From: Luteitalea sp.
Lineage (GTDB): Bacteria > Acidobacteriota > Vicinamibacteria > Vicinamibacterales > Vicinamibacteraceae
Assembly (NCBI GenBank): GCA_009377495.1
Contig: WHTZ01000019.1
Coordinates: 31,134-90,962, forward strand
Direction of reading: 5' to 3'
Length of the DNA stretch: 59,829 bases
Made by a program: the position numbers and the translations under genes. This document shows positions 37,012 to 46,982 of the stretch, one piece after another; positions within the stretch are counted from its first letter, which is position 1, and every line of letters begins with the position of its first letter. Below the pieces are notes generated by a model that was not told the origin of the DNA, did no database searches, and was given only the letters and a program-made list of their open reading frames with translations.

Positions 37012-39705
37012 GTGTTGATGCGTTTTCTTGCGCTCGTGGCCGTATTGAGCCTCGTGTCCTGTGCATCTTCTCCTCGCAGTGGGAGTCCGCAGTCGAGCCC
37101 CCCGACGCCACCCGCATCGGCGGCGGACAAACGGGCGCCGACTCGAGGTGGAGATTCCAACGCCCCTGCCAACGACCCAGCGACGACCGGGCAAGAGAGT
37201 TCTTCACCCAAGCCGGATCAAGCTGCCGGCCGCGCGCCAGACCGGCGTGAGGAGCCGCAGATCAAGCCATACGAGAAGGTCATCACCAAAGAGGCCAAGA
37301 GCGATGATGGCTTGTTCAAAATCCATCGGATCAAAGAAAAGGTCTACTACGAAATTCCCAAGGCGCTCATCGGTCGCGAGCTGCTCTGGGTGAGTCAGGT
37401 AGCGCAAACGACCCTGGGCGTCGGCTATGGCGGGCAACCGGCTGGCAATCGCGTCGTGCGCTGGGATCGCTATGGCGATCGTGTGCTGCTCCGGAACGTC
37501 TCGTACGATGTCGTGGCCGACAGCTCGCATCCGATATCCCGCGCCGTACAGGCCGCGAACTTCGAGAGCGTCATCATGGCGTTCAACATCGAGGCGATGG
37601 GGCAAGACGACGCACCCGTTATCGAGGTGTCGAAGCTGTTTAACACGGAGGTGCCGGAGCTCAGTGTGCGCGCGCGCGTGCAGGCGCGGAGCTTCGACAA
37701 CGCCCGCGCGTTCATCGAGCGCGTCGTGGCATTTCCCGAGAACATCGAGGTCGAAGCCATTCACACGTTCGTGAACCCGCCGGATCCGCCCTCATCATCG
37801 TCGCCCGGACCACGGCCGCAAGCGCCGCCGCGCCGGCCCGGGGCATCGAGTGTGTTGATGCACTACAGCATGGTGCTGTTGCCGGAGCAGCCGATGATGC
37901 CACGGCTGTGCGACGAGCGCGTGGGCTACTTCTCAGTGCGTCTGTACGACTACGGGCAGGATGAGCACCGGGCGCCGCGGCGATGCTACGTGACGCGTTG
38001 GCGCCTCGAGAAGCAAGATCCTGCTGCATCCGTCTCGGCGCCCGTCGAGCCGATCGTCTTCTACGTCGACCCCGCCACGCCCTCGCAGTGGGTGCCGTAT
38101 GTGAAGAGTGGCGTGGAGAAATGGCGGCCAGCGTTCGAGGCGGCCGGGTTCCGGGATGCGATTGTAGCCAAGGAGGCGCCCTCCTCCGCGGATGATTCGG
38201 ACTGGAGTCCCGAAGACGCGCGTTACTCGGTGATTCGCTGGTTACCCTCAACCGTGGCGAACGCGAGCGGCCCGCACATCCACGACCCGCGGTCGGGCGA
38301 GATCCTCGAAGCCGACATCCAGATGCACCACAACGTCATGAGCCTGGTGCGCGACTGGTACTTCGTTCAGGTGGCACCGCTGAATCCGCGCGCACAGCGC
38401 TTGCCGTTGCCTGATGACCTCATGGGACAGCTCATCGAGTACGTGGTGGCGCACGAAGTGGGGCACACGCTTGGCTTCCAACACAACATGAAGGCGAGCT
38501 CGCTGTATCCCTTCGAGAAGGTGCGTGATCCCGAGTGGATCAAGACGATGAGCCACACGCCCACGTTGATGGATTACGCGCGGTTCAACTACGTCGCGCA
38601 GCCCGAAGATGGCATCGAGCCAGTCGATCTCATCCCCAAGATTGGACCCTACGACGTCTGGGCCACGGTGTGGGGATACCGGCCGATTCCGGGCGTGAAG
38701 ACGCCGGATGAGGAAAAGCCCACGCTGGACGAATGGGCGCGACAGCAAGACCAGACGCCTCACTTTCGCTTCTCGACCGAGGGCGCAAGCGGCGCGGATC
38801 CAGGTGAGCTCACCGAGGCGGTGGGCGATGCGGACGCCATGGAGGCGACGCGTCTGGGCTTGAAGAATCTGGAACGTGTGGCGACGTTGTTGCTCCCCGC
38901 GACCACGACCCGGCCTGGTGAGCCGTACGACGATCTCAAGGAGGTCTACGGCCGCTTGCTGGGCCAATGGGCGACGGAGCTCACGCACGTCACAGCCGTG
39001 GTCGGCGGGTTCGACTCGCAGCAGAAGCACGCCGGGCAAGACGGCGTGCGCTTCACGCCCGTGCCGCGCGATCGTCAAATCGCTGCGGTCGCATTCCTCA
39101 ACGAGCGGGCGTTTACCACACCGCCGTTCCTGGTGGCGCCAGACGTGCTGGGGCGCATTGGGCCCACCGGCGGCCTGACCGGCGTCGTGACCGCGCAGCG
39201 ACGCGTGCTGACGTCGTTGTTGTCGACGGCACGGCTCAACCGGCTCGTGGAGCAGCAGGCCATTGGCGGCTCGTCAGCGTATCGACCCTCGGCGTTCCTC
39301 GCTGACGTGCGCGGCGGGCTCTGGGGTGAGCTCGAACAGCCTCGTGTGACGATCGATCCGTTTCGACGCAACCTCCAGCGCGCTTATTTGGAGCTCTTGG
39401 GGGATCGGATCAACGGGCGGCAAGCGAATGCCGACGAGGCGCGCGCGCTCTTCCGGCTCGAGCTACGCACGCTGGACGAGCAGATTCAGCGCGCGTCGGC
39501 ACGGGCGGCGGATGCGGAAACGCAGGCGCACCTGGCCGACACGCAGGCACAGATTGCGCGCGCCCTGGACCCTTCGTTCCAGACCGCCCCAGCGCCGAGA
39601 CCGGGGTCGTCGCCGTTGCCGACGATTGACCCGAACGCGCTGAGCGACGACGAGGCCGCCGTGGGTTGCTGGCCAGATTACGCGGTGCATCTCGGTAGTC
39701 CGTAG
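37012..39705 (+). CDS. Zinc-dependent metalloprotease lipoprotein (DUF5117/DUF4953 type)
   Basis: An 897-aa exported metalloprotease. The N-terminus is a lipoprotein signal ([14 protein letters not shown], Cys near residue 18), then a Pro/Ser-rich linker. The DUF5117-like domain follows ([20 protein letters not shown]). The zinc motif is [15 protein letters not shown] near residue 480 (HExxHxxGxxH), with a downstream MDYARFNYV Met-turn-like segment. A long helical C-terminal part ends at 39705. GTG 37012 has GGAG ten bases upstream; ATG 37018 is also possible. It is probably anchored in the envelope and degrades peptides; substrates are unknown. Confidence 0.9.
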   Translation: MLMRFLALVAVLSLVSCASSPRSGSPQSSPPTPPASAADKRAPTRGGDSNAPANDPATTGQESSSPKPDQAAGRAPDRREEPQIKPYEKVITKEAKSDDGLFKIHRIKEKVYYEIPKALIGRELLWVSQVAQTTLGVGYGGQPAGNRVVRWDRYGDRVLLRNVSYDVVADSSHPISRAVQAANFESVIMAFNIEAMGQDDAPVIEVSKLFNTEVPELSVRARVQARSFDNARAFIERVVAFPENIEVEAIHTFVNPPDPPSSSSPGPRPQAPPRRPGASSVLMHYSMVLLPEQPMMPRLCDERVGYFSVRLYDYGQDEHRAPRRCYVTRWRLEKQDPAASVSAPVEPIVFYVDPATPSQWVPYVKSGVEKWRPAFEAAGFRDAIVAKEAPSSADDSDWSPEDARYSVIRWLPSTVANASGPHIHDPRSGEILEADIQMHHNVMSLVRDWYFVQVAPLNPRAQRLPLPDDLMGQLIEYVVAHEVGHTLGFQHNMKASSLYPFEKVRDPEWIKTMSHTPTLMDYARFNYVAQPEDGIEPVDLIPKIGPYDVWATVWGYRPIPGVKTPDEEKPTLDEWARQQDQTPHFRFSTEGASGADPGELTEAVGDADAMEATRLGLKNLERVATLLLPATTTRPGEPYDDLKEVYGRLLGQWATELTHVTAVVGGFDSQQKHAGQDGVRFTPVPRDRQIAAVAFLNERAFTTPPFLVAPDVLGRIGPTGGLTGVVTAQRRVLTSLLSTARLNRLVEQQAIGGSSAYRPSAFLADVRGGLWGELEQPRVTIDPFRRNLQRAYLELLGDRINGRQANADEARALFRLELRTLDEQIQRASARAADAETQAHLADTQAQIARALDPSFQTAPAPRPGSSPLPTIDPNALSDDEAAVGCWPDYAVHLGSP

Positions 39706-39719
39706 CGAGATCAGCGGCC

Positions 39720-41945
39720 ATGAAGGAACACGATACCGCTCTGCACCTCTCGCGTCGGCAGTTTCTCGCTGGGACCGTGGTGACGACGGCGGCAGGCCTT
39801 TCGCGGCCTGCCGCCGACGCGGCTCAGGAAGCTGAGCGTGACGGCGCCGACTCCGTCGATGCCAGCTGGTTCGATAAGCCCATGCGCTGGGCGCAGCTCA
39901 CGCTGGTCGAAAACGATCCAGGGCGATACGACCCGCAGTTCTGGCTCGACTACTTCAAGCGGTTGCATGCCGATGCGGCTTGCCTGAGCGCCGGTGGCTG
40001 CGTCGCGTACTATCCCACCCGGATCCCGTTGCACCATCGAAGCGCGTGGATGGGCGAGGGTGACCCCTTCGGCCAGCTGCTGGCTGGTTGCCGGCAGCTC
40101 GGCATGGTGGTGATTGCGCGCACTGATCCGCACGCCGTGCATCAGGACGTGTACGACGCACATCCCGATTGGATTGCCGTCGACGCCGAAGGGCGCAAGC
40201 GGCAGCACTGGGCCTCACCCGACATGTGGGTGACCTGTGCGCTCGGCCCGTACACGTTCGAGCGCATGACAGAGGTGCACGAGGAGATCGTCTCTCGCTA
40301 TCGCGTGGACGGCATCTTCTCGAACCGCTGGTCTGGCTCCGGTATGTGCTACTGCGAGCACTGCCAGCGCAATTTCAAGGCGGAGACCGATCTCGATCTC
40401 CCGCGCACGGCGGATCCCCAGGACCCCGCCCGCCGCGCCTACATCGTCTGGCGGCAGGAGCGCCTCTTCGAGCTGTGGCGCGTATGGGATGCCGCGATTC
40501 GACGCCAGAACCCGGGTGCGCGGTTCATCGCCAACGCCGGCGGTGGGGCGCTCAGCTCGCTCGACATGAAAACGCTGGGCGAGCTCGCGCCAACGCTGTT
40601 TGCCGATCGCCAAGCGCGGCAGGGTCTGGCAGCCCCTTGGGCCAACGGGAAGGCGGCGAAGGAGTATCGCGCAACGCTGGGCCAGAAGGCCACCGCGGGT
40701 ATCTTCAGCGTCGGGGTGGAAGAGCCCTACCGCTGGAAGGATTCGGTGCAAAGCGAGGCGGAGATTCGGATCTGGGTCGCGGAAGGCACCGCCAACGGCA
40801 CTCGCCCGTGGTTCACCAAGTTCGGTGGCACCTTGTACGACCGGCGCTGGCTCGACCCGGTCGCCGACATCTACCAATGGCACCACCGCCACGAGCGTTA
40901 CCTCCGGAACGAAGCCTCACTTGCGCGAGTCGCGCTCGTCTATTCCCAGCAGACCGGTACGTTCTACGGCGGTGAACGTGCCCGTGAGAAGGTCGAGGAT
41001 CACATCCTCGGCTTCTATCACGCCTTGGTCGAGGCTCGCGTGCCGTTCGAGATGGTGCACGACCGGTTGCTCGATGCTGCCCATCTGGAACCGTATAAGC
41101 TCCTCATCCTCCCCAATATCGCCGCCCTGTCCGACGCGCAATGCCAGCAGCTACGCGCCTTCGCGGCAAGAGGCGGCAGCGTCATCGCGACGTTCGAGAC
41201 GTCGCTCTACGACGAGTGGGGCGTGCGGCGGCCAGACTTCGGTCTCGGTGATCTATTTGGCGCACGCTGGAAGAAGGGGCCGGAGGGTCCTCAGCAGAAC
41301 TCGTACTTGAACGTGGAGGCGGGTCGTCCCGCGCCCGCGCACCCAGTGCTCGCGAGGCTGGAACACGCCGGGCGGATCATCAACGGCGTCTGGTGGATCG
41401 ACGTGACGCGACTCGATGACACCCTGGATCCTCCGCTGACGCTCGTGCCGTCCTATCCGGACCTCCCGATGGAGAAGGTGTTCCCGCGTGTGCCGCATAC
41501 CGACGTGCCCGCGCTCGTGCTGCGGGATCGGGGCGCGGCGCGGGTGGCGTACTTCCCGTGGGACGTCGATCGCACCTTCTGGGAAGTCATGTGCGTCGAC
41601 CATGGCCGTCTGCTGCGTAACGTCGTCGACTGGGCCACGAACGAGGAACCGCCAGTGACGGTCAGCGGATCGGGCTTGCTCGACGTCACCATCTGGCGCC
41701 AACGCGACTCGCTGACCGTTCATCTGGTCAATCTCACCAACCCCATGACGATGAAGGGCCCGTATCGCGAGCTGATTCCCCTGGGCTCGCAGCGCGTCCG
41801 CGTGCGTCTGCCCGAGGGGACCCGCGCCAAGCGTGTCCATCTGCTCGTTGGCGGTGGCGCGCCTGACGTGGAGGCGTCGGACGGCTTCCTCGAGCTCGAT
41901 GTGCCATCGATTCTCGACCACGAAGTCGTGGCGATCGATCTCTGA
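39720..41945 (+). CDS. Tat-exported glycoside hydrolase-like protein (beta-galactosidase trimerisation type)
   Basis: A 741-aa protein. The Tat-type signal is SRRQFLAGTVVTTAAGL. A TIM-barrel-like domain covers about 45-400 (WFDKPMRWAQLTLVENDPGR, CVAYYPTRIPLHHRS, YRVDGIFSNRW, a Cys pair MCYCEHC). A class I amidotransferase-like, beta-galactosidase-trimerisation-like domain follows (LLILPNIAALSDAQCQQLRA, FAARGGSVIATFETSLYDEW), and a beta-rich end. The fold resembles GH42-type enzymes, but I could not place the acid/base and nucleophile Glu with confidence. It follows the metalloprotease by 14 bases and may be co-transcribed. Confidence 0.8.
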   Translation: MKEHDTALHLSRRQFLAGTVVTTAAGLSRPAADAAQEAERDGADSVDASWFDKPMRWAQLTLVENDPGRYDPQFWLDYFKRLHADAACLSAGGCVAYYPTRIPLHHRSAWMGEGDPFGQLLAGCRQLGMVVIARTDPHAVHQDVYDAHPDWIAVDAEGRKRQHWASPDMWVTCALGPYTFERMTEVHEEIVSRYRVDGIFSNRWSGSGMCYCEHCQRNFKAETDLDLPRTADPQDPARRAYIVWRQERLFELWRVWDAAIRRQNPGARFIANAGGGALSSLDMKTLGELAPTLFADRQARQGLAAPWANGKAAKEYRATLGQKATAGIFSVGVEEPYRWKDSVQSEAEIRIWVAEGTANGTRPWFTKFGGTLYDRRWLDPVADIYQWHHRHERYLRNEASLARVALVYSQQTGTFYGGERAREKVEDHILGFYHALVEARVPFEMVHDRLLDAAHLEPYKLLILPNIAALSDAQCQQLRAFAARGGSVIATFETSLYDEWGVRRPDFGLGDLFGARWKKGPEGPQQNSYLNVEAGRPAPAHPVLARLEHAGRIINGVWWIDVTRLDDTLDPPLTLVPSYPDLPMEKVFPRVPHTDVPALVLRDRGAARVAYFPWDVDRTFWEVMCVDHGRLLRNVVDWATNEEPPVTVSGSGLLDVTIWRQRDSLTVHLVNLTNPMTMKGPYRELIPLGSQRVRVRLPEGTRAKRVHLLVGGGAPDVEASDGFLELDVPSILDHEVVAIDL

Positions 41946-41953
41946 ATTGAGGC

Positions 41954-43588
41954 CTACGACTGCACGGTGGTCTTCCTCAAGCGGGCGGCGTAGTGCGCGC
42001 TCCAGGCACGGATCGGCGATCGTTCCAACGTGGCTTCGACGCCGCCACATAGCTCGAGGATCGGTCGCGGGGTGAAGTCGGGAAGGAACGTGAAGTAGTC
42101 AATCTCTGGCTCCCAATGAGCCTGGTGAACGGCCGGCAGCTCCGACGGCTTGATCCAGCGCTCGATTCCCTCGTCTATGTCGCAGAGCAGCGGAAAGACA
42201 TAGCCCATGTAGAGGCGGAAGAGCGGGTTCGCAGTATTGATCTCGTGGAGGAAGAAGAGCGCACCAGGTCGGAGCACGCGCACGATCTCGTCCAACGCCT
42301 GCTGCCGGGCGCCGAGGTCGATGATGTGATGCAAGACGTTGATGGCATACGCTGCGTCGAAGCTATTGTCGCGGAACGGGAGTGATGCGGCGTCGAGCAC
42401 CTGGAAGTCGACATCCACGCCGAGCTTGGCCGCGTACGCACGTGCCTGCGCGATCTGATCGCGCGAGGTGTCGAACGCCGTCACCCGGTAGCCGAGCCGG
42501 GCCAGCTGGCACGCGTACCAGCCTTGACCGCAGCCCATGTCCAGCACCCGCGCACGAGGGTTGGGTGTGATGCCCGCGCGCTCGAGCCAGGGCTCCATCA
42601 CACGAATCTTTCGCGCGAGCAGCCGATCGCGGATGTGCGGTGGGATCTGGTCTTGGTAGCCGCTCGCAATCCTGTCGAAGTGGTCGGGTGCAAACGCTGG
42701 GCGCACGAGCCGGGCGAGCTTGCGGCGGGTGAGCACCAGCGCCAGACAGCCAAGGCCGACGGCGTACCAGGCGGTGCCGGCGCGGAACGCGAACGCAGAC
42801 GCCACGGCAACGTCTGGTGTCACGCCCCCAGCTTCGAGGGCGACGATGGCCGTCGATCCGGTGACACCCGTGCCGAGCGGGATGCCGGCGATGTCGCCGA
42901 GCAAGGTTCCCGATGCCACGGCGCTCGCGGCTGTCAGGAACCCGACGCCCGGTTCAACGAGCAGCCGGAGCGTCGTCTGCAGCGCGACGACCGGGAGGAG
43001 CCAGGCCGTCAGTGAGATGCCGAACAGGGGCGTCAGGACGGCCGGCCGGACCAACTGCCTGAACGACTGAGCGTCGACGATCCAGCGGAGCAGGACGAGT
43101 ACCAGCACCCACGCGGCCACACTGACCGCAAGCGCGAGCGTCTTTCCGCGTGAGACGAGCAAGAGAAGCCAGAGGACCGTCGCGTCGGTCAAGCGCTCGA
43201 TCAGCCAAACCAGGTAGAGTGCCGGCCTGGCATTCGGAAAGCGGCCGCTCAAGAGCGGCGCGCGCACCAACTCACCGAGATAGAACGGCGTGGCGATCGC
43301 TGGCAGCGTGGCAAAGTAAAGGCGGAGACTGTCACGCGTCTGGACGCGCACGTCGAATCGCCGCACGAGGAAATGCCAGCGGCTCCACCGGAGCGCCAGG
43401 TTGAGCGTGGTGAGCGCTGCCGTGAGCACGAACGACACGACGAGCACACGGCCGCGTCCGGCCGTGTAGTGCCCGCCGCCTGAGCTCACGATCCAAAAGA
43501 GCGTCGCGGCCGCGCCGATGGCGCCCACGATGAGGAAGAGGGATGGAGCGAGTCGTGATCTCACGGAAAACGGGTCTGACGATAGCAC
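41954..43588 (-). CDS. Fusion of LPG-synthase-type membrane domain and SAM methyltransferase
   Basis: A 544-aa two-part protein. Residues 10-320 are a polytopic domain of the lysylphosphatidylglycerol-synthase-TM/UPF0104 family (LNLALRWSRWHFLVRRFDVR, YFATLPAIATPFYLGELVRA, GDIAGIPLGTGVTGSTAIVA). Residues 330-544 are a class I methyltransferase: VLDMGCGQGWYACQLARLGY (SAM motif I), VTAFDTSRDQIAQA, AASLPFRDNSFDAAYAINVL and EIVRVLRPGALFFLHE. A membrane flippase/lipid-transfer part joined to a methyltransferase suggests modification of a lipid or lipid-linked glycan at the inner membrane. The domains usually sit in separate genes. No operon partner is visible. Confidence 0.85.
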   Translation of the reverse strand: MLSSDPFSVRSRLAPSLFLIVGAIGAAATLFWIVSSGGGHYTAGRGRVLVVSFVLTAALTTLNLALRWSRWHFLVRRFDVRVQTRDSLRLYFATLPAIATPFYLGELVRAPLLSGRFPNARPALYLVWLIERLTDATVLWLLLLVSRGKTLALAVSVAAWVLVLVLLRWIVDAQSFRQLVRPAVLTPLFGISLTAWLLPVVALQTTLRLLVEPGVGFLTAASAVASGTLLGDIAGIPLGTGVTGSTAIVALEAGGVTPDVAVASAFAFRAGTAWYAVGLGCLALVLTRRKLARLVRPAFAPDHFDRIASGYQDQIPPHIRDRLLARKIRVMEPWLERAGITPNPRARVLDMGCGQGWYACQLARLGYRVTAFDTSRDQIAQARAYAAKLGVDVDFQVLDAASLPFRDNSFDAAYAINVLHHIIDLGARQQALDEIVRVLRPGALFFLHEINTANPLFRLYMGYVFPLLCDIDEGIERWIKPSELPAVHQAHWEPEIDYFTFLPDFTPRPILELCGGVEATLERSPIRAWSAHYAARLRKTTVQS

Positions 43589-43613
43589 GACCCCTGCGGA
43601 ACGTATAATGACC

Positions 43614-43686
43614 GGCGCGGCTAAAGCCGCGCCCTACCACCACAACGAACATTTTGATTTTGGTAGGGCGGCCCTTCAGGGCCGCC
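43614..43686. repeat. REP-like double palindrome (GGTAGGG family), copy B
   Basis: GGCGCGGC-TAAA-GCCGCGCC (43614-43633) runs into CCCTACC (43632-43638). After a 23-base AT-rich centre, GGTAGGG (43662-43668) leads into GGCGGCCC-TTCA-GGGCCGCC (43667-43686). Same inverted design as 15816-15875. It lies between two divergent genes and may shape their promoters. Confidence 0.8.
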
Positions 43687-43727
43687 GTGTACGGAGTTGT
43701 ACCGCGCTCTCCACCCATCTCTGATCG

Positions 43728-46451
43728 ATGCGTTCACGACTGGCATCGTTGGCGATTTTCTGGTGCGTCGCCCTCGCAGCGTGGCTCCTTCAGGGTGACA
43801 TGGCGCCGATCGACGCGGCCGCGGACAGCGCACGCGTCGGGATCCTGCCCTCGGCATGGTGGCTGGCTGGTGGCCTTGTTGCGGCTAGCGTGATTGGCGC
43901 ATGGGCGCGGGCCGCGGTGGCGCGGGTGCTGCCGCTGGCGCTCACGGTGCTTCTCGTGGTGCCGTGGCTGCCGCTCGCCACGCCTCGCGCGTTGCTCGCG
44001 TTGGTCGGCCCGGCCGCCGGTGTCGCGGCGACGGCGATCCTGTGCCTGTGGATGGCCGGCTGCCTTCCTGCGCCATCGCGAATGCCGGCCTCGTTATCCG
44101 AGCCACGCCGTGCCACGATAATTGCCGGCTCGGTGGCGGCTGTCCTGTTCGGTCTGGCCGCGTGGCGCGTGGCTCCCATGCTGCCTGGCGGCGACGAGCC
44201 GCACTATCTCGTTGCCACGCAGAGCCTGTTGTACGACGGCGATCTGAAGGTCGAGAACAACTATCGGCAGCGTGACTACCGCCAGTTCATCACCGCCGAG
44301 CTGCGACCGAACTTCATGCGGCGCGGGCAGGACGGTGCGATCTACTCGATCCACCTGCCGGGCGTCTCGGTGTTGGTGCTTCCGGCCTTCGCGATTGGCG
44401 GCCATTCAGGCGTCGTCGTCTTTCTCGTCCTCCTTGCGGCGCTCGGCATGGCGCTGGTGTGGCGCGTGTCGTGGGAGGTGACACAGAACGTACCCGCGTC
44501 ATGGTTTGCCTGGGCAGGCGCCACGTCCTCGGCACCGGTCGTGTTTCAGGCCGCGACCGTAGGACCGGACGGACCGGCGGGCGTGCTCGTTCTCGCGGGT
44601 GTGTGGGCGCTGCTGCGCGCTTCGGAGAGATCAGGAGAGCGTGACGAAGGCGACGGGATGACGCCGTGGCTCGGCGCGGGTGCCGCACTGGCAATGCTGC
44701 CGTGGCTGCACTCGCGACTGGCGGTGCTAGCGGGCGTGCTGGGTGTGCTGCTGGTGTGGCAGCTTCTGCGCCGATCCGGTGGCATTCGTCGCACCGCGGC
44801 CTTTCTGCTGGTGCCGGCAGCCAGCGCCGCGGGCTGGTTCACGTACTTCTGGTCGATCTATGGGGAATGGAGTCCGGGCGCGCCATATCGGGGCAGCAAT
44901 TTGGACGCGGCCGCGCACGTGCCGAGCGGCATCGGCGGGCTGTTCTTCGATCATCAGTTCGGTCTCGTGCCGAACGCGCCCATCTTCCTCATCTCGCTCA
45001 TCGGCGTCGGCGTAATGCTGTGCGGCCACGGCTGGCGGCGGACTCGGGCGGGCATCTGGCTCGCTGTGGGCGTGACGGCGCTCATCGCGACCTATGTGCT
45101 GGCCGTTTCGCCGATGCGGATGTGGTGGGCTGGCTGGAGTGCGCCCGCGAGATTCGCCGCGCCGTTCCTGCCCGCGCTTGCGGTGGCGGCGGCCGCCGCA
45201 TGGCAGTCGGCACGGCTTCGCGTCACGCACGCGACCATGCTCCTCGCGCTTGGCACGTCGGCCGGCATCACCGCGCTGCTGGTCATCGTTCAACGCGGCC
45301 GGCTCGCCTACAACGTGCGCGACGCGTGGGGACGGCTGTTCGAGTGGCTCAGCCCGCTCGTCGCGCTGCCCGGGGCGATGCCAAGCTTTCATCGCGTCCC
45401 GGAGCACCACGGCTTCTATCACGCCGCCATCTGGCTCGCGGCGCTGCTGGCGGCCTGGCTGGTGCTCCGTCGGTTGGAGCAAAGACTGGTCGGCGCGGTT
45501 AAAGCCGCGCCTTGCCAGCGGGTTTGGAGCCGCGCCGTGCTCGCGACGGTCGTGCCGTTCGCGTTCTGTCTGGCCGCAATGCTCGCGATGTCCGCCGTCT
45601 GGATGCTCGTTGGCGCAACGGTTCTTCGGCCTGCACCGGCGCAGCTTCGGGTGCTCCGGCGCATCGAGCCAGGCACGCGCGAGGTGGCGCTACGGCTCGC
45701 GCCGTTTCAGCTTCTCTCGCCGGCCGCGGTGGCCGCGTTGCTTCGCATCCGCACGTCGGAACGATGGCTTGCCGAGCGCGATCGGCCGCTCTTCATTCTG
45801 CCGGGTGGCATTCCGGCGGGCACCTACAGCCTACGCGTTCGCTCCGACGCGTCGAGCGCCGCGCGCATCGTCGTCGGCATCGGTCGGGAGATGTTCCCGA
45901 TCGCCGCGCGCGTCTTGCCGGCGGCGGGCGGTGATACGGTGCTGCCGCTCGACTTCCCGGTCGACGTGCGGGCCATTGTCGTGCGCGGAAACGCCGAGGC
46001 CGCTGCCACCATCCGCGACATGGTCGTGGAGCCGGTCGCCGTGCGCGCGGGCCGTCGGCGAGGTGGTCACCAGGCCCGCCAGGCTGTCCGCTACCGCGGT
46101 GGCACCAGCTATTTCCTGGATGATCGCGCGCTGGTCGACGTGGCGGGATTCTGGGTGCCGGGCGGGCAGGCGGCCGAGGTCGTGGTTGTGCCGCGGCGTC
46201 CCAGACGCGTGGCTCGGCTCGCGCTCCGCAACGTGCCGGTGGAGAACCACGTCGCGCTCCGCTGCGGACGATGGGCGCTCGACCTGGATCTCGCGCCGGA
46301 GGAGTCGCGGGAGGTCGACGTGCCCATCCTGCCCAGGTCCGGTCCGCCTAGCGTGATCACCATCGGCGCCACGGCCGGCTTTCGTCGTGCCGACGTCGAT
46401 CCGTCAAGTCAAGACCGAAGATGGCTCGGGCTTCGGGTCGCGCTGCCCTAG
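43728..46451 (+). CDS. Large GT-C-like membrane protein
   Basis: A 907-aa protein with about a dozen hydrophobic segments and a periplasmic C-terminal region from about residue 620. After the third segment comes APMLPGGDEPHYLVATQSLL with Asp156-Glu157, the acidic motif of the first loop in GT-C (GT39/GT83-like) glycosyltransferases, which use polyprenyl-phosphate sugars. NNYRQRDYRQF and IYSIHLPGVSVLVLPAFAIG follow. The C-terminal third is beta-rich. It may transfer a sugar to an envelope acceptor; this is inferred. A REP-like palindrome is embedded in frame at 45492-45511. Confidence 0.75.
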   Translation: MRSRLASLAIFWCVALAAWLLQGDMAPIDAAADSARVGILPSAWWLAGGLVAASVIGAWARAAVARVLPLALTVLLVVPWLPLATPRALLALVGPAAGVAATAILCLWMAGCLPAPSRMPASLSEPRRATIIAGSVAAVLFGLAAWRVAPMLPGGDEPHYLVATQSLLYDGDLKVENNYRQRDYRQFITAELRPNFMRRGQDGAIYSIHLPGVSVLVLPAFAIGGHSGVVVFLVLLAALGMALVWRVSWEVTQNVPASWFAWAGATSSAPVVFQAATVGPDGPAGVLVLAGVWALLRASERSGERDEGDGMTPWLGAGAALAMLPWLHSRLAVLAGVLGVLLVWQLLRRSGGIRRTAAFLLVPAASAAGWFTYFWSIYGEWSPGAPYRGSNLDAAAHVPSGIGGLFFDHQFGLVPNAPIFLISLIGVGVMLCGHGWRRTRAGIWLAVGVTALIATYVLAVSPMRMWWAGWSAPARFAAPFLPALAVAAAAAWQSARLRVTHATMLLALGTSAGITALLVIVQRGRLAYNVRDAWGRLFEWLSPLVALPGAMPSFHRVPEHHGFYHAAIWLAALLAAWLVLRRLEQRLVGAVKAAPCQRVWSRAVLATVVPFAFCLAAMLAMSAVWMLVGATVLRPAPAQLRVLRRIEPGTREVALRLAPFQLLSPAAVAALLRIRTSERWLAERDRPLFILPGGIPAGTYSLRVRSDASSAARIVVGIGREMFPIAARVLPAAGGDTVLPLDFPVDVRAIVVRGNAEAAATIRDMVVEPVAVRAGRRRGGHQARQAVRYRGGTSYFLDDRALVDVAGFWVPGGQAAEVVVVPRRPRRVARLALRNVPVENHVALRCGRWALDLDLAPEESREVDVPILPRSGPPSVITIGATAGFRRADVDPSSQDRRWLGLRVALP
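45492..45511. repeat. REP-like palindrome inside a coding region, copy D
   Basis: GGCGCGG-TTAAA-GCCGCGCC, nearly identical to the left half of copy B, followed by CTTGCC, a worn form of CCCTACC. It encodes GAVKAAPCQ in a loop of the GT-C-like protein. Confidence 0.6.
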
Positions 46452-46464
46452 TCGGAGGGGCCGG

Positions 46465-46574
46465 GGGTGCTTAACGGAAATGGGGGGCGCGAGATCTGGA
46501 GGGTCGGAAAAAGGGGACAGGCCCCTTTTTCGAGAACCAACGCCGACGAAAAAGGGGCCTGTCCCCTTTTTCTC
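46465..46574 (+). repeat. 110-bp repeat with 25-bp inverted arms, copy 1
   Basis: A left flank (GGGTGCTTAACGGAAATGGG onward) is followed by a perfect 25-bp inverted repeat, 46508-46532 and 46547-46571, around a 14-base loop. Each arm is itself nearly palindromic (AAAAAGGGG-ACAGG-CCCCTTTTT). Copy 2 is inverted at 51245-51353; copy 3 starts at 59779. It follows the GT-C-like gene and could also act as a terminator in both directions. Confidence 0.9.
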
Positions 46575-46673
46575 AGCCGGCGACCCCGTCCGCCGTCGAT
46601 GTCAGCGGCGCCTACAACGACGTGCCCGGCCGCGACCCCCAGAACCGCTAAGCACCCAGGGGCCGGCCTGGGC

Positions 46674-46702
46674 TTGAAACTACATAGAATCTAATGTAGT
46701 CT
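46674..46702 (+). promoter_or_regulatory. Promoter and operator of the Phd/PIN pair
   Basis: TTGAAA (46674-46679) and TAGTCT (46697-46702) are 17 bases apart. An inverted repeat, ACTACAT (46679-46685) and ATGTAGT (46694-46700), with an 8-base centre fills the spacer. This is the expected position for autorepression by the antitoxin. Confidence 0.5.
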
Positions 46703-46709
46703 CGATGTC

Positions 46710-46982
46710 ATGGGACATGCTGTAGGAGTACGAACGCTCAAAGCGCAGTTGAGCGAATATCTTCGACGCGTCGACGCCGGGATGACCGTCGAGATCACGG
46801 ATCGGGGAAGGCCGATTGCCCGACTCATGCCCGCGGCGCAAGGGCCGCGCGAGCGCGCCCTGGCCTTGCGGGATGCCGGTGAGCTGCACTGGAACGGCAA
46901 GAAATTATCGCCGCAGCGGCCTCGACAGAGAAATCGCGGCCCGAGGACGGTCGCCGACATCGTGAGCGAGCTACGCGAGTGA
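46710..46982 (+). CDS. Phd/YefM-type antitoxin
   Basis: A 90-aa antitoxin. The N-terminal Phd fold is GVRTLKAQLSEYLRRVDAGM and TVEITDRGRPIARLMPAAQG. The basic C-terminal tail (RPRQRNRGPRTVADIVSELR) should wrap the toxin. Its stop overlaps the GTG of the PIN gene. An inverted repeat just upstream is the likely operator. Confidence 0.92.
   Translation: MGHAVGVRTLKAQLSEYLRRVDAGMTVEITDRGRPIARLMPAAQGPRERALALRDAGELHWNGKKLSPQRPRQRNRGPRTVADIVSELRE

Noticed and set aside
46508..46571. CRISPR repeat
   Set aside because: Only two related hairpins per locus, no regularly spaced repeat-spacer units and no cas genes in the window.
46575..46660. Possible C-terminal gene tail (PSAVDVSGAYNDVPGRDPQN) after repeat copy 1
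   Set aside because: Only about 25 residues before a stop, no start and no family match I can recall; too short to call.
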